Shown: positions 1-10,495 of the stretch, in pieces
Numbering within the stretch: position 1 is the stretch's first letter
How the letters are laid out: each line of letters opens with the position of its first letter
Assembly: GCF_002127325.2 (NCBI RefSeq)
Contig: NC_035446.2
Location: 154,930,629 to 154,994,628 of the forward strand
Direction of reading: 5' to 3'
Length of the DNA: 64,000 nucleotides
Origin: Helianthus annuus
Lineage: Eukaryota > Streptophyta > Magnoliopsida > Asterales > Asteraceae
Made by a program: the position numbers and the translations under genes
The notes under the pieces: generated by a model
The model's input: only the letters and a program-made list of their open reading frames with translations
What the model was told of the DNA's origin: nothing
The model's database searches: none

Positions 1-77
1 TAACGTAATACGCTTCCGTCGTCCGACTTGCGTTTGCGTTTACGTTTACTATCAAACATCTTATTTATTTGATTCAT
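1..77 (-). CDS. 5' end of a Gypsy gag-like reading frame (element W), cut by the window edge
   Basis: On the minus strand an ATG at 77 (and a second in-frame ATG at 59) opens a frame that stays open to the window edge and encodes a strongly basic Lys/Arg run (residues 8-17) followed by an acidic stretch. It lies about 750 bp downstream of the primer site of element W, where gag should begin. Only about 25 residues are visible, so the gag assignment rests on position and orientation, not on a recognised domain. It could also be an unrelated short frame in the leader. Confidence 0.3.
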   Translation of the reverse strand, partial: MNQINKMFDSKRKRKRKSDDGSVLR

Positions 78-821
78 TTGGGTACCATTTAAGTTAGTCC
101 CATTCACCCCGCCCTTACTACATCGGACGTAAATGTGTCCCTACAAGAAGCTCATGGTATCATATGCCACTACTTACTTGGCCAGAGTAAGTGATTAACA
201 CATGACACGCATGACCTTTTTATAGTTTTCACATCACGCCCTATGTAAGTAATGCCTCTATTTGTTTCTCTTGGAAACAATATCCCGAATACATTTTCTA
301 TTCGGGGTTTTTCAAGTTTTTAATCTACGTATGCAACTTTCAATTTCTACATATTTGTTGCATATTACTACCTGTGCGATTAAATTTAAAAGCGTGCACT
401 GGTAATGCTTGCCCTAACGGGCTTTCCATGCCTTTATCCTTGTTTGCGATCACTACGCGATTTAGGTCCTTGATGAGTATGCTCTTCTCGTCATACCTCG
501 GACCGTTCCACCGTCATATCCACAATTCGTTCAACTCTCGTCATCTTCAGATGCGAGTGTCCTTCAATTAAAACATTCACAAAAGTTAGCAATATCGACA
601 TTAATGAATGCCCACATTATAATACAGGGCTTTTCTACTATACGCATCAACGCGTGTAATTTCGTTGACTATATTTACTCTATATCGTTTTTATTGGTGT
701 AACGTGTATTACACGATAACCATATGTGTTGTTTACAACACTTTAACATGCTAAATCATTAACATACATGTACTTACCGGATTTGCGATCAAGCCTCGAA
801 CCGAACACACTTTACTTTTTA
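78..821 (-). other. Untranslated leader of element W
   Basis: This is the stretch between the primer-binding site and the putative gag start of element W, read on the minus strand. It is AT-rich and full of stops in all frames. I see no gene or structured repeat in it. A short plus-strand frame at 374-571 has no recognisable features. Confidence 0.5.
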
Positions 822-844
822 ACCATGAGCTCTGATTACCAACT
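822..844 (-). promoter_or_regulatory. Primer-binding site of element W (tRNA-Met type)
   Basis: Directly after the LTR 3' end (minus strand) reads AGTTGGTAATCAGAGCTC, a one-base-longer variant of the usual plant TGGTATCAGAGC primer site complementary to initiator tRNA-Met. Its position fixes the inner LTR border at 845 and the element's orientation. Confidence 0.8.
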
Positions 845-3800
845 TGTAAGACCCTAGCTTGTTATAATACAATATTTTATATAAGTTTCGTATAAACACA
901 TATTTATACGATTACACATACGTATGACAATACGAGTTTACTAAAACTTTTACAATTTAAAAGTAAAAATTAGTACAACATAATGTAATTGAGTTCGTCG
1001 TTTAAAAGTTACGACGTATCGCCGTGCGGAAGCTTTAATCTCGTGTTCGGTTCTTCATCGAGCTTGATCTTCATCCGGGCACTCTTGGCATTCACCTATG
1101 ATCGAAACCAACTTAAAAGTTAGTTTTGATAGTTAAATAATAAGTTTAAACAAGTTCCATGGGTCAAACAAACAAAAAATAACATTTTTCCAGAACTAGG
1201 GGGCGTCGCGTGACGCCTAGCCCCTGTTTTCACAGAATGTTGCTTAAACAGTTGCTGTACATTCCCAGCATGACCCGTTTTCACAGAAACGAGCATAACT
1301 CTCTCGTTTTTAATCCGTTTTACCCGTTTCTTTTTCCTACGCGTCCGTAATTTAATTCTCCATCATATGGAGTTAAAATCCAACATCCAACATAATAAAT
1401 TTTGAGACTTCTAAGCCTTCGACTCGTTACCTTTTTATCGAATTTTTACCCAATTATGCACTTTATCAAACAAACATATTTGTTTGATCCCAAATTCTCA
1501 TGATCTTCATATTTTCGATATATCCTATTATGTTAGGTTCTAGTTACGGGCTTCTTATGCAATCTTATCCTATTTTGCATATATACTTGTTTTGACCCGT
1601 TAAGGGTGTTTAACATTTGCAAGCTTTAAATCACGCTTCTATTAGTTTACATCCTATCCCCATTTTTATACGTATCCCAAGGACTCCATTTAACAAAACG
1701 CTTAACTCTAAGCAACTCTTAAAGGTTGTTTGCCCAATTTACCCCTCAAGGGCCTTTTGGTCAATTTTAGTCCTTCTTTTTGTAACGTAGGACTTTCGCT
1801 AATAGTTGACCAAAATATCACTTCTAACTACATCCTTATGTTTGCGTACCTGGCTCGGGTCAGACTATTGACCCGTTTTAATACCTTGCTTCAACAATTT
1901 GCTATTTCATAGCAACACTAATTCGTAAGCCGCTTTTTCCTGTAAGCATAAGACTCGACAAGTGCTTATTAGTCGTGATTTTTCAAATGGTATTAACATT
2001 ACCATTTGACCCGTTTAGTCTAAACGACCAACCATTTTGCGCTTATATTCCAATGGTGTTTATTTACCATTTTATTAAGTAAGTCACTTCGGATTCCTTA
2101 CCATTTAGTTATGACTTTTAAATCCGTTTCGTACACGTTAACCCAACATGGCTTATGCCAATTGGTGTCGATTTAAACTTCAACCCTTACCCATTTTTAT
2201 ACTTGACGAAATCACCATTTCCCATTTGTTTTTATTCATTTAGGCCTACTTACAAAGTGGCCATTCAAAGATTCAATTTATATATGTCATCTATGACCAA
2301 ATTTCCATTTCGCGTTTTTTGATATATTCCGACCCGTACCACTTCATGTCGGAATCAAAGTTCGAATACAACCTTTGTCGTAATTGTAACCGAGAATTAA
2401 ATGCATAACTTCTAAACAGGGTGTAAGCTTTACTTACTTTTCATCCGGCTTACGCTTTTCATCTCGTACTTGATTTATTTGACCCGCTTTCTCCCCAAGC
2501 TTCACCTAGCTGGTTAAGCGCCAACTATTATTCATCATTCACAAGGTGGTTAGTTTAATCATGACTTAGTACGATTATTCCACCTTACACATTTCTATAT
2601 CTAATTATCATTCATCACATCGTAGGTCAGTTTGACCTTTTTAAAAGTCAAATGCCCATTAGTATACTAATTGCATATTCGAGTTCATCAACTAGTTTTA
2701 GCATTCTTTAATTACCCGGTAGGCGTTATATTTAGACCACCGTTTTAACCAAAGTTCTAACCATGTTTATCACATTTCAATCACTTTAGTTAGTTCTAGC
2801 GATTATCAAGACTAATTTATTCATTCATTTCACAAGAACTATGGGTTCTCACCTATAAGTGAGACCCGTTCATCATATCACTAGCATTCATCACAACACC
2901 TTATATAATCAAGTTCTTGATATGAACTAGTAGGTACTCAATTTCACTTAGGCATTACATCGAACACCTTATGAGCATGAAATTTTTACTACTAGAAATC
3001 AAACTCATGACTAACTATTTAACCAAGATTTAAACATCTTTTCACATGTTCATGACAAATCTTCGTATCAACAAATCTGGATTTGCTTCATAGAGCTCTA
3101 ATACACTAAGTTAACAAAGATAATCCTAGTGTTTAACATAATTCTCCAAAACCCACTTGACACATGAGAGTATGATCATGAATTCACAATCATGAACATC
3201 AATTTAACAAATAAATGACTAGGGTTTACTCCTAGACATAGTTTCATCCCTAATTTCATCCAAACAACGAACATGCAAGCTCAGATTCGAATCTCACAAG
3301 TTCATCTAAAATTTAAGATGGAACCATATAGTAAAATTTCACATACCTCATGATCCCTTCACTGAGGTGATCACTAATCTATGCTTGGATTTCGACTCGG
3401 AGCAGATTTGAGCCTTCAATTTGGTGAAAATGCAAGAACTAGGGTTGTGAGGGGAGTCTTGGTCGCCCCCTGTGTTCTTGATCGACCAGACACCCCAAAA
3501 TGGGTGTTTGGTGTTTTTTTTATTATTAAGTTTCAAATTTAACAACATAAGCCCCTCAACTTTAGTTTGGTTTATAACTTGATATTTTGTTCTTTCATTT
3601 AATTACAAGACTTGTACTAGGTTATTTATTTCCTAGTTACTTTATCTTGTTCTCGACCCGTTTTATTTTAAGTCCCGTTAAATATCGGGCCTTTTACATA
3701 CTTTGCTTTTCTCAAAGTTTTTCTCATCCTTTTAATAAATATTAGATTTATTTATTCAAATCCTAAAATTTACCGGGTAAGTTTTACCACTAACTGTATT

Positions 3801-3859
3801 TTACCTGTCCTGTAGTGTTAACGTGGTTAAATCACCAAACCCGTTTTCGGGGTGTTACA
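845..3859 (-). repeat. 5' LTR of Gypsy element W (3015 bp)
   Basis: Read on the minus strand the block starts TGTAACACCCCG at 3859 and ends GGGTCTTACA at 845, next to the primer site. It is homologous to the shorter solo LTR at 5971-7821. Both share the block CCATTTTGGGG near the LTR start followed by GTCTGGTCGATCAA, and both share a 3' block reading GATGAAGA then CCGAACAC then AGCTTCCGCA. About 350 bp before the LTR 3' end lies a GC-rich palindrome, GGCGTC-GCGT-GACGCC (about 1200-1230). No coding capacity. The likely TSD outside the LTR is AATGA (3860-3864), but the partner lies outside the window. The element sits beside or within the LTR of element A. Confidence 0.8.
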
Positions 3860-4279
3860 AATGATGTAGGCGTTAAACTCTTAAAAGGGCACCTCCTAAT
3901 TATCACTTTTACTTGGTCAATTGTCGGGTCAAACTACTTAACAGAAAAGTCAAACGAGTCAGTTTTTACTAAATAAATTAGAACTGATAATGTAGAAACT
4001 ATAAAATACATTTTAACACTTAAATAACTTGGTAAATAATAAAATAACATGTTTAGGCATGTTCAACCCGACAATTCTGAGTATTAGGCTCGGTTCACAA
4101 CCTAAAGTCGCAAAAGTAGACTTTTGCTCTGACTTTCAGTTCTGACCCGAATTAACTTAGTTTAGTTATGCCTTAGGGTTTCTTTGTGACCATATTATAT
4201 GTTAGTATAACCCTCTGAGGTCATACTACATGGTCCCTTAGAAATCAGATATCATTTGCATGTTTCCGTTAAATGCTTA

Positions 4280-5180
4280 AAAATGGACCATTATGCCCTT
4301 ATGTTATAAAAACGAGATTTTTGAAAATGTGAGAGGACAAAAAGCTTTATTACTGATATATAAGTATATCATAAAAATTTAACATTAGTTTCTGGTCTAA
4401 AATAAAAGTTATGCAAGATATCGTAAAACAAAACTTTTTGTTAATTAAATTGTATTTTTGGCATAAATCATATTTAAACCCAATTTTTGCCACCAAACTT
4501 GTTACCTCCTGGTATAATATAATATCTAAGGATTTTTGGAAATTTTTGTCAAATTTTATACTGACTATAACGTAGAGTTCTAGCATAAATTCGGTAATTG
4601 ATGATAATGCCCTTTTCATTAATAAAATGAAATTTACATATCTTTTATATGCCAAACCTTTTCCTACTGATGTCATGTGTTAAATAAAATATTTCTAACA
4701 TTCAAGACTGATCAAAACTTCAAAATTTTGTAAACATCTCAAATATCGTCAAATACCGACTTTTACGCTAATTAGGCGCATAGTATGGTTTAAAACCATA
4801 TTTAACCCCTAAGACTTATTACCTACTGATTTGATAAATAAATTTTTATACTTTAACAGTAAGTATAAGTCTTGAACTCAGATTTCCAAATTTGACCTTA
4901 AAAGCATATGTGAAATGACCAAATTGCCCCTATGATGCATAATTTGGCCATAAATGATAAACCTCACATATGTATGATATCTTACTGATGTAACTTGATA
5001 AAATAAATCTTTTTACTGAATATTTTAGACCAAAACCTTAGTTTGTTATTAAACCTCTTTTATAAACGTTAAAATGACCAAATTACCCTTTCGGGACTTA
5101 AATTGGTTTTAAATTCGTTTTGGGCATAATTAAAGATATCCTACTGATATCATATCATATTTAAAGCATATTAACTTGTG
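4280..5180 (+). repeat. Degenerate tandem repeat, period about 159 bp, inside LTR A
   Basis: The word TACTGAT recurs at 4351, 4664, 4824, 4983 and 5142, spacings of 313 (two units), 160, 159 and 159. A second word, ATGACCAAATTGCCC and variants, recurs at about 4285, 4603, 4916 and 5077 with the same phase. Five to six diverged units are present. The sibling LTR at 18109-18485 preserves two or three of them in reverse. Confidence 0.7.
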
Positions 5181-5970
5181 AAACTTGTACATGACTCATC
5201 CGGTTACCCGTTAAGCATATACGAGTTCGGTACGGTTTATGTAACTAGTTTGCATAAATTAGCCGAAACGGGTCAAACCTTATCATCTTTACTTCAAAAT
5301 CCAGAATGTATTTAGTTTACCCATTTTATACAAGTCTCCATACTTGTTGGGTTTAAATTACATCCCAATCCGGTCACCGCTAAATCTTGCGTTTTGTACC
5401 GTAAACCTTTCTTTAAAACTAACCGGTCTAAGTTACAACTTAAATAAGACCCGTTAGGAATCTAATAGGTTATTAAAACCTTCGTTCAAGATTATGAGCC
5501 CAGTAAAAGCTATCTGCACTTGCTGATTAGAATATACGGCTGAGTAGAATTTACATTTTAGCTCAGGTAAATACTTTTAACTTATTTTCCCTTATACGGG
5601 CTTGGGATACGGTAAATTATTACCGCTTGGTCGGGTATTGAATATTTAATCAATTAGTGGTTAAATCATTGAGATGACCCGTTTTAATCGGTTTTGTTTG
5701 ATACAAAGCCTTTGGGGGTTAATATGACCGTGTCCTAGATATCCTCGGCTCATTCATTTGAAATGACCACGACTTAAGCACGGGGTGTAGGCATACACCT
5801 GACAGTTGCGTATGTAAAATGGTATCTCACTCGTGAGGAAACTTCTTGTGGGCTTATACTAGTGGTGTGTCTATTAATCTTATCTCGGCTCTTCTAACTG
5901 GGCCCTGAACGTACGGCAAACATATAAATTTGTATACAAGATTATTTTATATAATTGTCTCAAGTTATAA

Positions 5971-7821
5971 TGTAACACCCCGAAAATATAAAACTTTATA
6001 TTAGAGTTATAAAGTATAAATAAACAAGAATTTACTAACTAGGAATTATAACCTAGTTAGTTAATAGTCTAGAAATAACTTATCGTAGGATTAAAAAGCA
6101 ACCAAATTTCATGTTGATCAAAGTGGAGGGGTTTAAGTTTTTAAAATTGAAACTTGATTTTAATCAAACAAATAAAAACAAACCAAACACCCCATTTTGG
6201 GGGTCTGGTCGATCAAAACAAGCAAGGGGCGACACCCCCACTCTCAAACCCTAAAATTCTACTTAAACTCTCAAATTGGAGGTGCAAATTTGGTCCAAAC
6301 GAAAATCCGAGCTTAGAATCGTGATCCTCATCGCAAGAGGATTATAAGGTATGTAAAATTTAATGAAAACTCTTAACTTGAAATTCTCATGAATTGGGAA
6401 AAATCTGAAATTCTAGTTGCATGTTTGCCTTATGATGATTTAGGAATAACTATGATGTTTAGGGACAAACCCTAGACAAATAGAAGTTGAAATCATAAGA
6501 AAATTTGGTGAATCCATAAACACCATTGTAGGTGATTAGTGGGTTATGTGTAATTTGATGAACACTAGGAAATAGATTGTGAATCTAGTGTAATTTGACC
6601 ATTTTGAAGTGATTCCAGAAAAGTTGAAGTTATCAATTATGTAAAAAGGTTGAATGATGTGAAATTAGGGCTAAATAATAAACTAGAGATTTGATGTTTA
6701 AACATGTAAAAAAAATCCTGCCCTTATAGTGTTTGTTGAAATGCCTCAAAGAAGGCTTGAAACTGAATTGTAAGTTAAAAACGCATAATTATGATGTATG
6801 ACAAAATGTGCGTTATGTATGTGAAACAAAGAGTTCTAAACATAAAGTGATTGAACTCTATAGGAAAGGAAGCCGGGGCATCTAGCGGGCAAACCGGTGT
6901 GGACACACGTTTGAAGGGCTTGCTTTGAAGGTATGTAACTTGACCCGTTACATTAAGTAGATTTTGATGATTATATAATACGTAATTGAATTTTAGAATA
7001 AGAGTTGTTTTGAATTAAAGCGGTGATGTCGCTACATTGAATAGTAGGTCAAAATTGGTTGGAACTCGTTGGTAGTCGTCATATGGGAGGATTCCTTAGA
7101 TGAGCCAAACGGGTCGAATAATCAAGTAAGGCATGGTTAATGCTCTGGAATATGATGGGTTGATCTTTGATATTGGTTAATATATAACATATTAGGAATA
7201 CGAGAATTTAATGTATTGGTATGTTAGAGAAGCGAAATCCGAGAGTTGGGTTGAGTGAAAGGAACAAATCAAACATAATTATGGATTTCCAGGGACTACC
7301 GTAAGTTACGGTAGTACCGTAACTTACGGTAGAGGTCAGGTGCTTACGGTGGGTTACTCCTGTTTTACGGCGGACCAGGAATTTCCAGGACCTACTGTAA
7401 CTTACGGTGACACCGTAAGTTACGGTGGAACCAGAAAAATCAGTATTTTATTATTTAAAATTTGATGTTGGATCTTGTGTTTATGTACTATATAACAATG
7501 TCAAAACTAATGTTTTAATGGTTTTGACCCTAGGTAACAAGGTGGATTCTTACGGAGGACGGTCAAGCAAATGATGAAGAACCGAACACTACATTTTGAA
7601 GCTTCCGCAATGTTTTAAATCTTTAATAGACTTTTTGTGTATGGGTTGTAAACAATTGTTAAACAACTTTTGGTAACGTTTTAACTTAGTCGTTAGTTGA
7701 CTAAGGTTAATGCTACTTATGAATCTCTTCAATGAAAGTTATGTTATTTAATCAATACTTTATTTTGTAAATTTATAATCTATTATAAAAAAAAATTTAA
7801 GAAAATTAGACGGGTGTTACA
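5971..7821 (+). mobile_element. Solo LTR (1851 bp) with TATAA target duplication
   Basis: It starts TGTAACACCCCG and ends CGGGTGTTACA, flanked on both sides by TATAA (5966-5970 and 7822-7826). It is a shorter relative of LTR W and has no internal region, primer site or second LTR, which is the signature of a solo LTR left by LTR-LTR recombination. The reversed sibling of LTR A near 14602-14612 has a single TATAA at the corresponding place, confirming the insertion. A cluster of palindromes lies at 7296-7432 and a TATA-like CTATATAA at about 7486. Confidence 0.88.
7296..7432 (+). repeat. Cluster of palindromes CTACCGTAAGTTACGGTAG in the solo LTR
   Basis: Four copies of ACCGTAA-(G/C)TTACGGT occur as near-perfect palindromes in about 130 bp (starting near 7297, 7314, 7393 and 7412), with degenerate TTACGGTGGG and TTTACGGCGG words between them. 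The cluster sits some 50-190 bp upstream of a TATA-like sequence. Confidence 0.8.
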
Positions 7822-8241
7822 TATAAAATAATATTTGTGCCTTGTGCATTTCAAATCAATTTTCATAAAAATTTTCAAAGGAGTCGGTTAATTGTATTTA
7901 CCAGTGTAAACTGACGTATTTTTCAAAAACATTAAGTGCAGGTACTACATGAAATGGGCTGGAAGCTCCTGAGTATTAGTTAAAGAGTCTTGCAAGCTCT
8001 TAATACTTAAAATCTCTCGAACAACAATTTACTTTATGTTTTAGATCCGCCTGTGGATCCACTTACAACCGCTTGTATAATATTTCATTATACTTTGTGT
8101 TTCGGGTTGTTTTAATATTTTATTTTCAAGACTTCCGCTGTGCATTAAACTGTGATTATCTGACTATAATGATATCAACTACGTCACGATACTCCCCTCC
8201 GGGCCCACCGGTAATACGTGGAAATATCAGGGTGTGACAGG

Positions 8242-8256
8242 TTGGTATCAGAGCCA
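8242..8256 (+). promoter_or_regulatory. Primer-binding site of element A
   Basis: TTGGTATCAGAGCCA begins two bases after the LTR end (TGACA, 8239). This is the usual plant Gypsy primer site for tRNA-Met. It sets the plus-strand orientation of element A. Confidence 0.9.
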
Positions 8257-8403
8257 ACATTGAGTGAATTAAACACTAGTCTTTTGTGTTTAATCTCAAT
8301 GACACAGTTGCACATTCCTTGACTTCCGAGTCTAGGTAAAGGACCTAGGATTAATCCTAATTGTTTGTTTCTTTTGTTTGTTTTGTCAGGATCACAAGCA
8401 AAC

Positions 8404-9623
8404 ATGCCACCTAGAGTAAGAGGACGTGGCAGACAAGGAAAAGCACCAATTCTGACTAGGAACGATCACGAAGCCGAACCATCTCACCAGCGTACGCCAT
8501 CCGCATCATTCGGATCAAGTCCTCACGAAGACTGGAGGACAAACCTCGAGCCTGCGAGACACTCTGTCTCGCTCAACTCCTCACCGTCTTATCATCATTC
8601 CTTTGGGCCACAGCAGGAGGACGAGCCCAACGACTCTCACCATTCTTACATTCCTCTGCAGCGATCGGGTTCACACCATTCCTTCCAGAACCCGACACCT
8701 TATTTTCAAAGTCGGTCCAACCCGATGAACTAGATAGAAGAACCAGAGGGTCAAAACCCTTTGGGACTGGCTGATCATTTTCAGGAGTACCAAAACATGG
8801 ATATGGACGAAGATCCAGATCCTGAGATGCCGCCATCTGGGACGCCGACGCATCCCATTGAAATTTCTAGTGGATCATCCTTTCATGGTTCGCCTTATAG
8901 GGCCCTGATATCTGGGCCGAAAGATAGGATTCATACAAGTGGGAGTATACTCCCCCTCACCGCAACTCACCACCACACCACCAGGTCCCTTCTGAGGACC
9001 CACATTTTCAGGCGGTTACGACGCCACCACCAGCGCCAGAGCATCCACTGCCTCCCGAACCATCAAGGCGATGAAGAACTGCACGGATGTCCGTGCGTGG
9101 GAGTTTCCATTTCAGCACCCCCAACACTCCAGCAACAGCAACTACCCGCCGCTTCATGAAGACCCACAAATGGGTGGGCCTTCAAATGCAGTTTCTGAAG
9201 TCGACTCTGCACCAGTCGCACCAGTACCACCAATGGGTTATGAAAACCCAATTCCATCTTACCCAGGTGTAGCTGGGTACAACCCGTTTGAGCAACCAGC
9301 TTATTCGGGTTATAACTACAACAATGCACCTGCAGTTAACCCGTACATTGAAGCGGCAAACTACAATACTCTCTACCCCGGACCCTTTCCACCTACGTAC
9401 CCAACTGGGTTACCCTGCATATGGGTATCAATACCCACCACCTCCACAACCTCAGTAGCAGCAGCCGCCACAGCCACTACAAATTCAACCACCGCAGGAG
9501 CAAGAAATCCTTTAAAGGTTGCACGAGGTGGAACAAACGGTAGATGAAGAGCATAGAAGTCGCCGCGGTCTTCTAAAGGGTTTGGCAAACCTTATTAAGG
9601 GGAAGAAGAAGAGGGATTATTAG
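8404..9623 (+). pseudogene. ORF1 of element A: proline-rich extra protein upstream of gag, frameshifted
   Basis: From ATG 8404 the product starts with an Arg/Gly-rich basic stretch (MPPRVRGRGRQ), followed by Ser/His-rich and then long Pro/Tyr/Asn-rich low-complexity segments. It ends at TAG 9621-9623 after a Lys-rich tail (LIKGKKKRDY). The intact form would be about 400 residues. It is broken here by an in-frame TAG at 8731 and by frame changes near 8903, 9110-9130 and 9405, inferred because similar composition continues in another frame each time. It has no Gag CA signature or zinc knuckle; the real gag begins 870 bp downstream. I recall near-identical hypothetical proteins from Asteraceae genomes, but no function is known to me. 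The basic N-terminus might bind nucleic acid (inference). Confidence 0.6.
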
Positions 9624-10495
9624 AAATCCTTATTTATTGTTTTGTTATTTCTTTTTCAATTAAGTCCCTGCGTGGACATTTCATTTATGTATTTGGTCCC
9701 TGCGTGGACTTGTCTTTCTTATTTTAGTCCCTGCATGGACAATGTTATTTCTTCAAAGTCCCGTTTAGGGCAACCATTGTACTTCTTAAGACAATTTATG
9801 GAATGTTTCATTTTAAATTCTTATTTGTCATTATGTATATGCATGTACTATATAAAACAAATCAAAATATTAATTCAATTTTTAATTGATCTGCCAATAA
9901 ATATTAAAAGAAAATCTTAAAGGTGTAACCTTGCCCATATGTCATTTTAGACATGGCCATGATGGTAAAGCCTTTTTAAGATAATAAATCCTTGTTAACA
10001 TCTGAAAACATGCTAGCACTCTTGACGAATGTGATTCGATAAAGTCACACTAGTCATTCTTATATTGGATTCTTCCAAGTTCTTTATTTAGCCAATGATC
10101 TAGAAAATCATGGCTTGTATCATCATTAAGATGATCATATTATAAACATCCATTAGTGATGAAGTGCCTACGGGCCATATTTTCAAATAACAATACAGTC
10201 TATGACTTTCTGTCAAAGGTGATGAACTATGTTCAAACCTTAAAGCCTCGATCTTATAAGATCATGCCTTATAAATTAAAACTGTCCTTGTGACTACGCC
10301 TTTTGTGCCACTCTAATATCCTTAATGATTTATAACTGGAATAAATTATAATGAAAAATTTAAAATAAATTTGATTAACAAATTAACCAATATGGTGTAT
10401 GTTTACTATAGTTAATGAATCATCAAAAATGATGATTCCATAATAAACCTCTGAATAAAATATTGTTAATTGTTTTATAGCAGTCAAGCTTCGGC
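9624..10495 (+). other. Spacer between ORF1 and gag of element A
   Basis: Non-coding, AT-rich. It holds three spaced copies of GTCCCTGC(G/A)TGGAC (about 9664, 9699 and 9728), each with GTCC/GGAC arms, just after the ORF1 stop. Nothing else is recognised. An internal promoter or splice signal for gag-pol expression could lie here, but none is evident. Confidence 0.5.

Larger units (their letters stand above)
3860..8239 (+). repeat. 5' LTR of Gypsy element A, interrupted by a solo LTR
   Basis: The right border is firm: the LTR ends GGTGTGACA at 8239, followed by a primer site. The left border is not seen and may have been lost to, or lie beyond, element W. Removing the nested 5971-7821 LTR leaves at least 2.5 kb. 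The 5030-5960 and 7822-8239 parts match, in reverse, the inverted sibling LTR at 14202-18485, which lacks the nested insertion and so shows the original empty site. The LTR contains a set of about 159-bp degenerate tandem units (4280-5180). No coding capacity. Confidence 0.75.

Noticed and set aside
4350..4676. 108-codon minus-strand frame
   Set aside because: It falls inside the LTR A tandem repeat region; the sequence is AT-rich with no domain.
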